A DNA stretch of 64,000 bases from the NCBI RefSeq assembly GCF_001949145.1, contig NW_019091423.1, positions 1,035,594 to 1,099,593 of the forward strand, given 5' to 3'. The DNA comes from Acanthaster planci. Its lineage: Eukaryota; Echinodermata; Asteroidea; Valvatida; Acanthasteridae. Below are positions 12,101-27,100 of this stretch, piece by piece. The position numbers and the translations under genes were made by a program. The notes under the pieces were generated by a model. The model worked only from the letters and a program-made list of their open reading frames with translations, did no database searches and was not told the DNA's origin. How positions within the stretch are numbered: the stretch's first letter is position 1; the number at the start of each line of letters is the position of its first letter.

Positions 12101-15100
12101 TCTACAGCACCTCTTTGCTACATATTTACATATAGTAAAACACAGAAAAAAATCTGTCTGTCCCTTCATCATGGCAAATGAATATCATAAGGTATACGTT
12201 CCTTTTTGATTGATCTAAAAAAAGATGACTTTGTCTTCCTACCATTTGCCGACATACATCTAGGTTAATCTTCATGCAGAGGCCAGGCCTACATAATGAA
12301 GAAAGACTAGTTTGTATTTGTACACATTATAAAAAATGTATTTCATCTTGAATTCTAATTTCAACTATAAATTTCAACAAAAATACTGACCTTCGATGAG
12401 GAATCAGTAGGCCAAACCAAACAAGCTTTTCTGATGTATTAGCTGCATTTAACACCAAGCAGGTGTCAATTTCAGGTAAATCTTTCACTGGGAGCACAAA
12501 TGAGCTAGCAGGTGTACCAATGAAGTCTCTGATGTGAAGAAATACGGCAAATATTGGAAGTAGTGACGTACAGTGCAATGAGATGAAGTGGAATTCTATC
12601 CTACGAAATACATCAAGCTGTAATTGTACAAGCCAGTGGGGTGAACTTGATATATCCCAGCATTTATGTAGGTCTTCTATGCACCTGGAAATTTAAAACT
12701 ATGTAAGAAAGGCCAGGTAGCCATATTAAAGGTACAGGTAATATATTTTTATACATCTTCTGAACTGTAACATGTATTAAAGAATGTTCTCTCTTACCAT
12801 CTCTCCCCATCGCGATTTTGTCACCATCTATCACTCCCTGTATCTCTTAGTTTATCACACAAGACACATCTCACTGAGCTAATAACATCTCCAAACTACA
12901 AGATGAAAGTAGAATGCCAAGTGTATCACAGTGTTTGGTGGTACCGGGCTGTTACACTCAAGACAGGTGTCTGGTAACATCACAGTAGAGTCTGAATTTA
13001 ATCATTTATTAATTCCTAATTAACAGTGACCATACCATTGAAAAAAGAGGGTGAAAGTATGGTAACACATTGACAGATGTCACAGCACTTACATCAAAGA
13101 TTACAGTTTTTTCAAAGAGCAATCCAGTGCACACATTGTAAAAATACACAGTTCCGAGAATACACTTACATTTTATCAGGCGTACTGTTTCCTAAATATC
13201 AACAGTGTTGACTGGTGTTTAAAAACCTCAGCAATGTACTGGGTTTACAACTAATAAAAGGACTGTTCTAAACACCAACAATCACCACTGTTTATTCATG
13301 AGATGCACAGTACATGGATAATTTTACAACGTTATCATACACTGCTTCCTGATGTCTTATAGTTTTTGGCCAAAATTGCACGTCAGCCGTGGTATAACCG
13401 GTTTATGAAAGACTACTTTAACATTAGTGTTTATCTTATTCATATAGCTACAATGACTTCTAAAATATTTTTACATATGGTACTAATATTTAGGATTTAC
13501 AGTTCAATCCAAAGCTATGAATAGGACTGTCCCTCCCCAATTAACACATGTATTTGCTTTCAAACAACTTACAATGATAAAAGTACTTTTAAAACTTAAA
13601 CAAAAATTACATTCGTGGTTCAAGTAACTTTCTGCATTACTAAGTTTGATAAGCTTCATTCTTAATGTTCATTTAAACAAAATTAAACCTAAATCTCAGA
13701 TATCTCGATAGCAAACATGGAAAAGTTTTGGGTTTTAAAATTGATTGATTAAATGAAAAATCAAATAAAATATAATAGGACAACAAGGACAATTTGTATA
13801 AACATTTGCAGTTTCTTGCATAAATTGCCTGTGTCCAGGGAATATCGTAGGTCTGTTTTTAAAGCAGTAGCAGGCAAATTTATCATTGGCAAAAACCCAA
13901 TCATTTCACAAACTAAGCTGCAGTGGTGTTTTCTTATACCCTGTATTATCAAAAATGTATTTTTAAAGAATCAACAAGTCTCTAGATTGTCTCCCCAAAG
14001 TTTTTATGCTAATATGCCATAGGAAAAAATCCTAGACTTAGATTCAACTGACATTGAGAACTGTAATTTCTTAAAGTATGGGTGAAAATCTTTCCATCAT
14101 ATTTCCCTGATACTTTTTCACTGAGGAGGATTTTTCACTTCCAGTTTTGTCCCCAATGTTTCATAAAATGCATCTTGATGTTTTGGTCCTTCAACAAAAT
14201 TCAACATATTCATTTTGCTTTGCTTTTCAATTTACATTCTAGCAGGATTTTCCTCTTTTACTAGAACAATTTAACAATGAGACAACCACACAGTAGGTCT
14301 GCAGAGAGGTTCCAATGTTTTGGCAATCCCTCCCTCAACCTCCTTCCCAAGAACAATTATCTTCCCAAGAACAATTATCTGATGAAGCCTGTGGTATATG
14401 AAGAGATTTGATGGACTTTTCTTGAAATGATTCAAATTGACACAATGTTTGGTTTTTAGGATGGAATTTTCATGGATGGAAGAACATGATTTTGTTGAAA
14501 TGCTTATGATGTGAAAAATGGGACAGAACAAAAACAAAAACATGCGTTTGGCTTTAACATTTCAGGTTCAACTCTAAGTTCATTTCTAAGAAAGATGAGA
14601 TGTTTCGTTACGAACTATGATGAAAAAAATACAAAGCCCATTTTGTCAAAGCCAGGCTACAAAACTGTAGACTAGTCTGAAAATCTGATAGAAATTTGGA
14701 AATCTGGATGGGTTTGATGGTTTTTATTTGATGGGAAATGATTCTCAATGCCAGTCTACAATGGTTGAGCTCAACTATTTGAGCTTCTGTCAAGCAATAG
14801 GAAATTTGCAAATACAGAATTCACTATTTTTGTCAAGCAAAAAGCGCCATCCAATAACATGTTATGTTAAAAAACATAACATAGAAATTTTGGTCTTTTT
14901 TCTTTGTTGTTCCAAAGGGCAACCAACAACCGTGCAGCCAGACTTAGGTCAATAAAATATATAACAGTTGGAATTTGAAGTTGTTAATAATTAGTCTTGA
15001 GATTTAGTTGTAAGAGCTAAGGGAAGCCAGACACCATAGTTTAGAGCCAAGCAGGAAACTTGTTTCTCTTTGTGTTTGTTTTCAAAAAGCGTAAGTCACA

Positions 15101-18100
15101 CGAGACAACTAAGGAGCTTTCTACCAGCAGCTAAACTAATCATTGTATTCTGCTAACTGATTTCATCATGTCATTCCTTCAATGTAAAAAGTAACCAAAA
15201 AGTTTTTTCCAATCAATTAATTCCCCCAACAGCTATTGCAATATTTGACTTTGGCTATCAAGTTTTTAGTACTTAGTTTCAATTGTTTTAATCTGAAATT
15301 TGAACTTGTGTCAACAATTAAAAAAAAATGGGATAAGATCAGAGCCAAACTTAGAATACAAAATGCAACATTAAAAGAATGTATTGCAACGACTTGAGAA
15401 CATTGCCATATTTCTGCAAAGAAAATCAAAGACACTGGCAGGTTTGTTTCTTCAAATTGTAAAAAATGCTTGCCTTTAAGATTTTCCTAAAACGTTAGAG
15501 GAATGACCGACAACATTTGTTGTTTTTCACACTTCTTTTCCTCTCTGATGTCTCGGGACAACAATTAGCTTCCCTGACTGGCCCAAATCCATTCAAACAC
15601 CACACTTCAAACCATATGACTATATTAGTACTGGATCAGATTCATAGCAAAGAAGATCCAACAGCATGTCCAAACAACAAAGCTACTAGTCTCCTCCACT
15701 CAGTTTGGTTTTTGAAAACAATAGTTGAAGTCTAGAAACATTTCAGAGGATTTTTATTGTTGCTGTTGTGAGATCAAAGAACTGGTGTGAGTTCAAGATG
15801 GCTGTGTTGGTGGTGGTGGGAGATGAAATTTGAGAAAATGTCAACAAGGGGGAAGGGTAGAAGGTAGGTTTCTCAAACACAAAGAGGTGAGTTGCCTTAC
15901 TTCGGGGTTGTTTCACTGCTGGTGGCAGAAGTGGGATCAGCTTGTGTAGGAGAGCTTCCTTGGTTTCCTAGGAGATCCTTTGTATTACCCAGGACACGAC
16001 CAGGCAACCAACCCTCAGCTGCTGGTGAGTCTTGCGAAGAGGCTCGATGAACCAAGAACATGTTGTGCTGATTGGCAGCCAGAATCTGCACCATGTCACC
16101 CTTGGTAACCGTGATTTCATCTTCCTTTACTGCCGTGTAGTTGGAGATGATTGGAGACATGCATGTGGACTCAACCTGTTGAGTTGAAAGTGACATTTAC
16201 AAGGCTTCAAGTTTGGGTACAAATCTACAAAATAGTTGTTGACTGCTGTCATATGGGATATAACATTTTGAACACCCAAGGGATGCATAGTGCGTGAGGA
16301 CAAGCCAAGGGCCCTATGCCTACTCAAAAGTGTTCCATACTTCATATCCCACATCACAGCGGTCATCAATTGTTTTTTTTTTCATATCTCTCATATCTCT
16401 TTTTCATTCACTCTTGTGTGTGCGCATTGCATTGTGCAAACCTAGCTAATGCAATTTCCACCAATCAGTGTGACGTTAACTTATGTATTTTTCTCACGTG
16501 ATCATTTTGAGCCGATGAAGAAACACTACTGAAGACAGAGGTATGTTAATCTTGTTAGTTGTAATGATCACTGGAGTGCACCATTCTAGTTCAGTCATGT
16601 CTGCCAATCAGTCAACTCTATCCACCTGTCTAGGGCAGAGTATCTCCAGCTCCAATTTAATGCATCAACAGCTGGGCTGTTTGATGAAATAGTTTACACT
16701 GACTTCATCCATTTGAGGTTGAACAACGGAAACTGACACCTTTGGATCTGAAACATCAGCAGTTGCTCTATATAGCCTTAAGCTGGTGGTATCCAAATTT
16801 AACAGTGACTTCCTTCTTGGGCTTTACCTTGGCTCAAAGTGTATGGTTATTTTACTAAGACAATGATTAAATTTCTTAGGGGGCACTCACAAATGTATCA
16901 TCTCCTTCAGCACTGGACACAGATGTGTAGCTGAGTCGATTTTGCGTTGCTCCAGAGGCCTCCATTGCTCTGTTTTCAACAATATTTCTACTCCGGTAGG
17001 GTGACGAGTCTAACGATACCTTCCTGTTCCCACTGGCGCCTAGCTCTTGGTCTTTTTGGATGGACCCTGTGGAGGCTCGCTTGGATCTTGGGGAGACCCC
17101 TTCCCTGCTTGGCGGGGGAGCTGCTAGCCCAACTGGGCTTGGTGTGGTATCCAGGGGTGGTGGTGGTGTGCCACTCTTAGGCAAGGTCAGTGATCCTGTG
17201 GATCCACCTTGGCTGGATTTAGTAGGTACAGAATCTCGTGCACTCTGAGTTCGTTTGAGCGGACTCTTAGAGTTCCTCTGTGCATCGGATTCCTGATCCA
17301 GAGGTGATGCACCTGCTAGATCCACGTTGCTTGACAGCGGGGATGATTTGTTACTATTCTTGTCTATGCTCTCCTTGGATGACCCTGTTTCCTTGCCTCC
17401 CTTCAAACTCTCTTTGGATCCCATCGGGGACGTGTCCCTGGACTTACTTGGTCGGAACGAGTGAAACAACCCGTCAAAGAACTTCTTGCGCAGTGAGGGT
17501 GAGCCACTTTGCTGGTTCTCCTTCTCACATGAGTTCTTATGGTTCTGAGTTTTGAGTCCATCTTTTTCAGTCTTGTCTTCTGGCTGTGTGGGCAGGACAG
17601 GTGGGGATGTAGGCTCCTCAGGTTGCCCGCTCAGAGGTTTCTTCTTGGCTGCCTTCTCTTTATCCTTTAACTCAGCCAGCGAGATGGCGGCCGGTGCTGT
17701 CTGGTTCTTACGATGGCTTTTAAGACTACTGAAGAGGGCGTGCTGCTTTTGAAGTGAAGAGGCGGGCTGGTCACTTGTCTGTGAGTTGGACTTGCGTAGT
17801 TTGGAGAACATACTGCTAGCTGATGAAGCTTTGGCTGGAGGGGCTGGTTCTGGTCTGTTGACAGAAATTAACAGAGACACTTTGCTTTTTCTGAAAGGCC
17901 TTTTTGATAGACGTTTAATCTCCTAAAAAACTTTCATTAAGACTCATCAAGAAGAAAGTGATTTCCAGAAGAAATGAAATATATGTAGGAAATCAAAGTA
18001 AAGAAAAAGAAGTAGAGCAAAGACAGAAATGCAAATAAATACAGAAACAGATAATTTGGTATGGTCTAATCCATCGGGTCTACTTGATAGGCAACAAAGT

Positions 18101-21100
18101 TTTCTGATGCTACTTCTTCTTGTCAACTGCAACATCTACAAACAAATCGGTAGTTTCAATATCCATTTGAAGATGAAAGAAAAGCTCCAGCCTACCCTTT
18201 CTTGTCGGTAGAGTCCAGACCCTTCTGGTATTGTATTGGAGACTGTAATGCTGCAGAAGAAAGTTAAAAAACCAAAGATGAATTAACAAACTCCTATCTA
18301 ACCTTCTTGAGATTCCTAGACTTCCGAGAGCTGCCCTACCTCTTCCTCCTCACTCTTGTTCTTACCTCGTAAGAAGTCCTGCTGCTGATTCAACAGATCT
18401 CGTATCTCTTGAAACCAAGTACTCTTCTCTTCTGGTGTCTGCGTCTGGATCAAGAACTTCTCTCCTCCTCGCTCAATCAGTTTAAACTGCAAAGGCTCAT
18501 CTTCGATGTCTTGTATGGACAAGGTGTTGACCTATAAACAGGCAATGGGTTCACTCAGTGTCTTCAAGCTACTTTTTTTTCTGATATTGGGCAAAAAAAA
18601 AGGTAAGTGCAAGCCACTATCCCTGATATTCACTTCAGTTTAGCTTGTGTCCTATGAAACCCATCCCTTAATAATTNNNNNNNNNNNNNNNNNNNNNNNN
18701 NNNNNNNNNNNNNNNNNNNNNNNNNNNNNNNNNNNNNNNNNNNNNNNNNNNNNNNNNNNNNNNNNNNNNNNNNNNNNNNNNNNNNNNNNNNNNNNNNNNN
18801 NNNNNNNNNNNNNNNNNNNNNNNNNNNNNNNNNNNNNNNNNNNNNNNNNNNNNNNNNNNNNNNNNNNNNNNNNNNNNNNNNNNNNNNNNNNNNNNNNNNN
18901 NNNNNNNNNNNNNNNNNNNNNNNNNNNNNNNNNNNNNNNNNNNNNNNNNNNNNNNNNNNNNNNNNNNNNNNNNNNNNNNNNNNNNNNNNNNNNNNNNNNN
19001 NNNNNNNNNNNNNNNNNNNNNNNNNNNNNNNNNNNNNNNNNNNNNNNNNNNNNNNNNNNNNNNNNNNNNNNNNNNNNNNNNNNNNNNNNNNNNNNNNNNN
19101 NNNNNNNNNNNNNNNNNNNNNNNNNNNNNNNNNNNNNNNNNNNNNNNNNNNNNNNNNNNNNNNNNNNNNNNNNNNNNNNNNNNNNNNNNNNNNNNNNNNN
19201 NNNNNNNNNNNNNNNNNNNNNNNNNNNNNNNNNNNNNNNNNNNNNNNNNNNNNNNNNNNNNNNNNNNNNNNNNNNNNNNNNNNNNNNNNNNNNNNNNNNN
19301 NNNNNNNNNNNNNNNNNNNNNNNNNNNNNNNNNNNNNNNNNNNNNNNNNNNNNNNNNNNNNNNNNNNNNNNNNNNNNNNNNNNNNNNNNNNNNNNNNNNN
19401 NNNNNNNNNNNNNNNNNNNNNNNNNNNNNNNNNNNNNNNNNNNNNNNNNNNNNNNNNNNNNNNNNNNNNNNNNNNNNNNNNNNNNNNNNNNNNNNNNNNN
19501 NNNNNNNNNNNNNNNNNNNNNNNNNNNNNNNNNNNNNNNNNNNNNNNNNNNNNNNNNNNNNNNNNNNNNNNNNNNNNNNNNNNNNNNNNNNNNNNNNNNN
19601 NNNNNNNNNNNNNNNNNNNNNNNGTAACCCGGATTGTTGAAGCTCCCTTTTTTCTTCTCCAGTGGCTCGCTGAAGATAATGATCTGCTCAAACATGAAGA
19701 CCCTCCGCTCCTTGAACTTCATGTTGCTGAGGTTCTCGGTGATGCTGAGAGTGCCTTGACGTAGAAGCTTCCCTTGGGCAGTGATCTTCCCCTGTGAACA
19801 GATTCAAACAGTGTCAACAGCCATTAGCTGGTGTTTTGGTCTAAGGCTCTGATAACAGTGGGGTTGCAATAAGCAATAGCCATTGCCATAGCCTGAAAAG
19901 ACCAATTTGGGCTTGGGAAGCAATTAGTTTGCACTGGGGCACTATGTGCTTTTGTCATCCACTCTGGCTTGGTATGACAGATAGCAGTATTGCAATAGTT
20001 CAGTAAAAAATGAAAGGCCAAGGGCAGGATTGAAAGAGGAATATTAGGGAAGAACTTCATAAACCTGAAGGCCTTAAGGATTTGGAATCAGTTTTGATTT
20101 AATTTGTGCTTCGGTGTTTTCAAAAAGAAACCTTTATTCTATGTGCTGCTGGTATAAAAACATGCAGAGGATGTACAAAAGGCATATACATTCCCAAGTT
20201 CTCAAAAAGAGTGACTACGAGGGAGATGATGGGGACTTACGTCAAAGCCTTGTAGTCTGCTGATGGCCATCATGTCGTTGGCTCTCTTAGGGACAACACA
20301 CATTATCTGAACTGCCGCCTGGTGGACAGAAAACATGTGGTAGTTAATTAATTGCTCTTAATACTGCTTGCTCTGAGAATATAATGACCCGTTATCAGAA
20401 AGGGAAGAGCATTAACATGACAGGTATTTGATGTCTTACCTCCAGTGTTTCTGTGTCTAACCCAGCCTTCTTTGTCTGTTTCAGGAAATCCTGCAAGAAT
20501 AAACAAACTTTCATGACGTCTAGTTTGTCCTCAGTGAAGGTCATAAGACAGTGGTTACTGCAGCAAATGTTACGTGGAAATTGGGAGTGGGGCATGGAGC
20601 AACGGGGAGGGGGGGGGGAGGGAGATGACTGTTGGTGATATTCATTCCCATGTAGCTACATGATAAATGCCATTTTACCATGCACCGATAACCACCAGTT
20701 TGCCTTGAAACTGCTGCTTGGGATCAAGTAGAAGAGACTTCTTAAGATTCACAGACATTTTCCTATGATCCAGGAAAAGTGTGAAAATTGTCCAACTCAC
20801 CTTCAGAAGCAGCTGATATTTCATGATTCGTTGGACTGGCTTAATTAGGAGATCAGCCAGGGCTAACTTGTGACCTAGTTTGACTCGTACTTCCTGCAAT
20901 ACCCATGCAAAAAAAAGGACATAAATTCAGTTAGTTAAAAACTTAAGCCAATTTCAGATCCAAGAAACAATACATAAATTATCATCTCTTATTTCACTCT
21001 GTTATAACATTCTCTCTTCATTCTAATTGTGATGTATGAAAATAAACCAACCACCATGTCTCAAATGACAAAAATTTCAACCATCATCAACCAACTCAAT

Positions 21101-24100
21101 CTATTTTTCACATATAAACTCATTTTGATAGGGAAATTTGGGTAATATTATACTTCAGAGATACTTACATCGAAGAATGATTCATACTCTGAGACAATGA
21201 ATTCTGATTTGGGCTTGTTCTGGCAATAAACCACGTACATCTGTAACCTCCTCTCCTGAAACAAAAAAACACAGACACAAAAATCAGTTCAGAAACATCA
21301 TGACGAATTGAAAGTGTCAGATCTATGATACTCAATCCAGGGCTGTGACTGGTTGAACTCTATGTATAAAACAGAAGAACAAACTCTGGCATTCAACTGG
21401 GAAGTAAGAAAATGCCGGAATTCCAAATGTCACATAACTTTGGACAGTTGCAGTAACATACAATGGAAGTGAAAAAAGGACAAAATCAGCCGATCACAGG
21501 AAAAATTGCATGTCTGAAGACTGCAACAATGCTATTAAAATTTATCCAGATAAATTGAGTAACTGCAAAGTTCTCCTCACGTATTTCTTAAAGAGGCCTC
21601 CAAGGAGTCCAGGATTTTCAAAACACTTGGCAATCTCTGCAGAAAAAGTTCTGTGGATGAAAACAAAAACAATGTTGCTGATGGTGACTTCAATTATTGA
21701 CAGGACTCCTGCATTACATGATGCTATTTTGTTTCAACAAGTACATGTTATGTTGACTTTCTCCATCTCTCCCTCAACAAACATGCATGTACATGTACCT
21801 ACAGTCGAAATGAGAAACATGTTTCTGACAAAATGCCTCTCTTTATGTGTCTTTGTCATAACCCATGACATATGAACCTAATTTATTCTTCCTGATGCCA
21901 TGACCCATGACACTTGACCCACAACTGACGTTCTGGTTGTCCATTATACACTTACTCTTTATGCCAGTCATATATTTGATGGATGTTACCAAAAACTATC
22001 TTTATCTTGCCTTCTTCAAGACCTTCTGGTTTCTGACAATTCTCATCTTTGAGGAACACAATGTATTCCTGTAAGAAAGAGAACAAAAACTCCAGATTCA
22101 CAGAAAACTGTCTTGGACAGTAGAGAGCAGCAGAAATGGCTAATTTCACATGACATAAAAATAAATCCTAACATAACATTCTATTTTCATGGTTAACCAC
22201 TTTGTGCCGGGGTACACAGTTTCAGGGACATAGGCTTTACATACGAAGCTGGGGAGCCCAAAACCGGAGAAAAGAGCTGGGCCTTCTAACAAAAGACCGT
22301 ACTTGGAACAAAAGACTGAGCTGCTGGAATTGCCAACATTTTTTCAGTTGTTCAGCGGAGGAAATCCGTCATTGTTTTGAAAGATTATACCACTGTTTGT
22401 GGCGTTCAGAATGAGCGGATTACCACCAGGTACAAAAGTGCTCCAGTGCTCCGTGATACAATACCGCTGCACACTAATCTGGCCCATATTGAAAATATGC
22501 CAGCAGTGCACTGTGCCGGTTTTGGGAACAAAAGAAACTTACACAACACTGCACAATCTGGGCTTTTTTACAAGGCGGCAGGCCTGGCTGCAATACTCGG
22601 GCTTCAATAAATGTTGTCTGTCAGATTAGAGTAGCAACCAGAGAGTCATTCGTGTGGGTGTAAATGTCCAGTAAATGAAATTTTTAAAGAATTTTGAAAA
22701 CAGAAAAAATAAAAAATTACTTGGCCCAGCAGAATCAACATGGATAAATGGGCCCGGCGCAAAGTGGTTAAAAAGAATGTACATGTATATTATGCTCAGA
22801 CACATCTTTGTATGAATACATGTAAAGGTGCCATTCCATGCAAATACCGGTATATTACGTGCATGTCCTCTCATAGGACTGCGCTACACTTTGCCACCTG
22901 TTATCGTAGTGTATAAGTGCAGGATGTTCAGCTTTGAAATTCTAGATGAAATCTAATATTACAAATCATGGAATCTGGAAACAATATCCATTGTTTGTGG
23001 CAAGAGTAACATATTTACCCTGGATTTTGTGTTGATTATCTCGGAATTTCGAAGGAATCTTATTTAATTACATATTCTTACGTACCGTTTGCACAAAGCA
23101 ACCATCTTGGAGGTGTTCTAGTGTGCATAAGGTCTACTCATGCTATATCTCTGTGATCACATATAGATATCTCCAAGATGGTCACATGGGCATTACCATT
23201 CTTTACAGGTCTTTAATGAATCTATTATTTGCTACCATCTTACCTCTACAATTTTGCCCAGGTCTTTCACATAATCCTTCTCTGTCTCCTGTATTTCAGC
23301 CATAATGTATCTGTCAAAAAAGAAAGGAAGACAAGCCAAATCATTAGGGATAACCTGGAGTTGGGTAGTGGGGTATCAAGGTGGAACTTGAAACTAAATG
23401 CTCCTGCTTGCTTCCACAATATCTGCTGAGAACCAGGCATTCACAACAACACTGCTACCTCGGTAACCCCTCTTTCCTGGGCATTTCTGAGCACTCAGCA
23501 TGTTCCACGACATCTGTTTGTCACCACTTACGATCTCTTCTGAAGAGCTGCTTCTTTCTTGGCCTCTTCCTGCTGTGCCTCTGTATCGCCTGTCTCCCCT
23601 TCGTCATCAGATGTAGGTGATGTTGTCTGCTCTAGATCACCCAGACTGATGTCTCCTTTGGCTACCTCATCCTCCTCAGCTTGGCCTGATTGACCTTCTT
23701 TGTCTGCCTCAGATGCGTCACCATTGGTGTTGGCAAAATCCTTTGAGGGATTGACACCTTCCCCATCCTCCTTAAGACAAAGAATTGGCACAGTTATAAG
23801 ATTTCAAGAGTAAATAGTAAGTATTACTGAAAAGCAACATCTAGAACACTTTCATGACAAAAACTCTTGGCGAGCGTTAAAAAACAGGTTTTCCCCACCA
23901 AAATTATGTCTCAAATACCTTGTGTTTTTCTGAGAAACTCTGATCTGCAGGAGTGTTTAATAAATCAAGAGTGCATATAACTTCAACATGAAATATGCAA
24001 CAAAATGTGTAAAAAAAAGACTACCTTCGGGCAAAGCTATGTCGCACCTTTCAATAATTTAATAAATAGACAGGGCTTATTTTTCAGCTTGATGAATTTG

Positions 24101-27100
24101 TGAGACTGCAGACGAGAATGTCACTTATATTAGCCAGTGACATTTCTGTGCCAAATTCACTTTATGCACATCAGATGCAATGTAATAATCCGTTTTTGCT
24201 CCAAGCCAAAAGTTCACTTGACACGCCCAGAACTCCCCTTTCGGAATGAAAAAACCTCTCAGAGACTCAGACAGTAACTGAATGAGAACTGAACAGAATG
24301 AGTCAGAAAAAAGAGAGGACTTGGAGAGAGAATTCTTATGACAGAAGGAAACCTGAGTGGGGGGAAGTGAGCGATGGAGGTGCATGCCACTCTCTGAAGA
24401 TAATCCAGGCTGATTATTACTGATTAATCCCTTGATTCAATTGCTTCATTCAGAAATTGACCATTCCCTTGGTAGTGAAATACAACTCTGTCCCTGTGTC
24501 TATACTCATGTGATATCACCCTGGGGCAACACATATCACTTTGACAATTTCAAAGGACAAAAAGCAGTGATTCTCTCACAAAAACTTTTGGAACCACACT
24601 TGCCTACATACAACAAAACCAGGAATTTCCACCAAGCAATGACTAATACCCCACAACCCAACAGCAACAATTTTTGGATTTAGGGCTCTGAGAATTTTAA
24701 CAAGAAAGTTTTTCACAGAGGGTGTTCATTGTTTTGAAAACTAGGGGTTGGCTGGTGGGGAAGGAACATTTTTCTGGACATTAGAAATTTGAAAAGTGTT
24801 AGCCTGGGTAGAGTTGACTCAGAATAACATTTGAAGGAAATACAGCACATCAACTGTCATAAGGGGAGTACCATCTGATTCGACAAATCACTCTCTTTGC
24901 TTAAAATAACACCAAAGGAAAGACACAACTGACCATACAAATATGATGCTCAAAAGAAAAGCTGACCTCACCAGCAACACACTATAAACATTTTAGCAAA
25001 ATTAGCACTGAAATTACTTAAAGCACTCAGCAACCACACAAATAGCTTGCAGTAAAATAATTGTTTTAATTTTAAAAAAATTACAAGTTTTTTGACAATG
25101 AAAACCAAATAAAGCAGAGGCACAAAATCTATATACATCTACAATTCACACGGAAAACAAAATTTCTTATTAATTTTTTCCAGAAAAAAAAAGATGATTC
25201 TCACAACCAACAACACATACCCTTTTCTGGCCAACCATTTGCTCAATTTCGGAGATTGGGTCCGGTCCTGAGCCAGCCACATCAGGTGTGGGGCCAAGGG
25301 ACAGAAGTGACTAAGGTATGGGTGACGGATGCAAGAGGAGGTGATAAAGAGATGAGGTACGAGACTTAGATAAGTTTTGATTTAGTTAATTGAGTGCGAA
25401 CAGTCAATGTGTATGAGGGTGTCATCGGTGTCCACTCAAAAATGACAGCACTATGTCAGGTATTGTACACAAGAACTTATCTGTGACATAATAACTGTCG
25501 AATGACGTGAGACCTGTCCTGTGCCACAAAACTGCTTGTGTTGACAACTTTTAAGAACAAAAGCTGATGCACTTTCTTGCATTAAGCCACCGCTTTTAGG
25601 TACCCTCATTTGTGCTTCAAACCTGAGATTCGTCAATTGAATCTGAAATACTTTCACTTAAATAACAATTACAGCAGCAGGTACGGCACATCTGGATGCT
25701 GTACCTGTCACACAATTACTGAATGTGACTGATAATGGAAACATATTTTGTTTCACCAATTCATAACAATAAACTACTGGTACCACTGTCTGTGAAATTA
25801 GGAAACATCTCCAAGTAAAAGTTCACAGTAAGTAATTGTACCAACAGAATGACTCATTATACAACCTTTCCATCAGTTCCTTCTTGTGAATATATCGCCA
25901 AGAATTTGAGGCATTATGTCTTTGAGGAAGACATACCAATGTTGCAATTATTGCTTCTGTTCAGTAGGAAGGAAGGGTAATGTTGGTGTCTGTGTAGTAT
26001 GCAATGGCTCTGAGATCATGAACATGTTTCCTGGGAACAACAACAGATCACAGGGGAGGGAGCAACAGGCAACCCCCTCCCCTTCCCGGGCAAACTTTTG
26101 TTTAAATGGGACTATTTCACTTCTCAGAGTTGGTAAAAAGCAAAAAATCAGCCTTGAACCTGAGGAAGGCAATAAATGGTTACATAAGAAACATTACTAT
26201 TTAGGTCACTCCGAAATTTGATTCCAGATTTGGTCTTGCCTGAGAAGGTAGAGTCTACTTCAGGAATAATCCCTTGGTCTGCTAATCAGGGTTATGATAA
26301 GAATGCTTTGCAATACCTGAATATTCCATGGCCTACTGATCAGGGGTAAGAATGACAACACAGATGACTTGCATTTACCTCCTGTCCTTCCTCCTTTTCT
26401 GAGGAGGCAGTACGAGTGATCAGGGTGGAGTGATTCTGCAGCTCCATGGGTGGAGGTAACGGTACTGCCTCAATCGGCTCCAGATTGTCTTCGTCATCGA
26501 CTGGCGATTCAGGGGGAACTGTGGTTGCGGATGGGCGGGGTGCCAGGAGATCCTCTTGGCTCACTGCTGACACACGCTCCTGAAGAGAGAGAGAGAGAGA
26601 AAGAGGAAGAAAAGTGAGGAATTGAGGCAAAGCAGTGTTGATGACTCTTGGTACCTGGGTGGGAACTTATGCAGTTGGAACAGGCTTGCAGGTTGATAAG
26701 TACATTGTAATGATGCAAACATAACGCATGCAAAATTAAGTATGTTTTTTCAGCATGTCGCAGTGCAAAAGGAACAACTCTTTCAAAATGATTCCAGCAA
26801 TACTCAATACAATAGTGTCAAGCACATGAGAAATTCACATGATTTGCAGTGTACGTGTACAGTATCAAACCACAAGTGGGTGTCTGGGTATTAGATCACG
26901 CATAGTCAGGTAACATGCAACTGCTGTACAGGTATACCGACATGGAACTGGAAGAGATCAGACAACTCAACTTTGGCATTTTGCCATCACATGGACTCTT
27001 TTTAACCAAAGATGATCTACCAGCAAGGATGACAATCAAATGATTTAAGGAATTCAATCCTCTTTCAATTGCATATTTTCTGGAAAATAAAAGGCAGGTC

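Noticed and set aside
12327-12578. Minus-strand 83-codon frame in the same intron.
   Set aside because: No recognised motif, no convincing splice sites, AT-rich composition.
18630-19722. Long open frames on both strands across 18630-19722.
   Set aside because: They consist almost entirely of assembly Ns; only 19624-19791 is real coding sequence.
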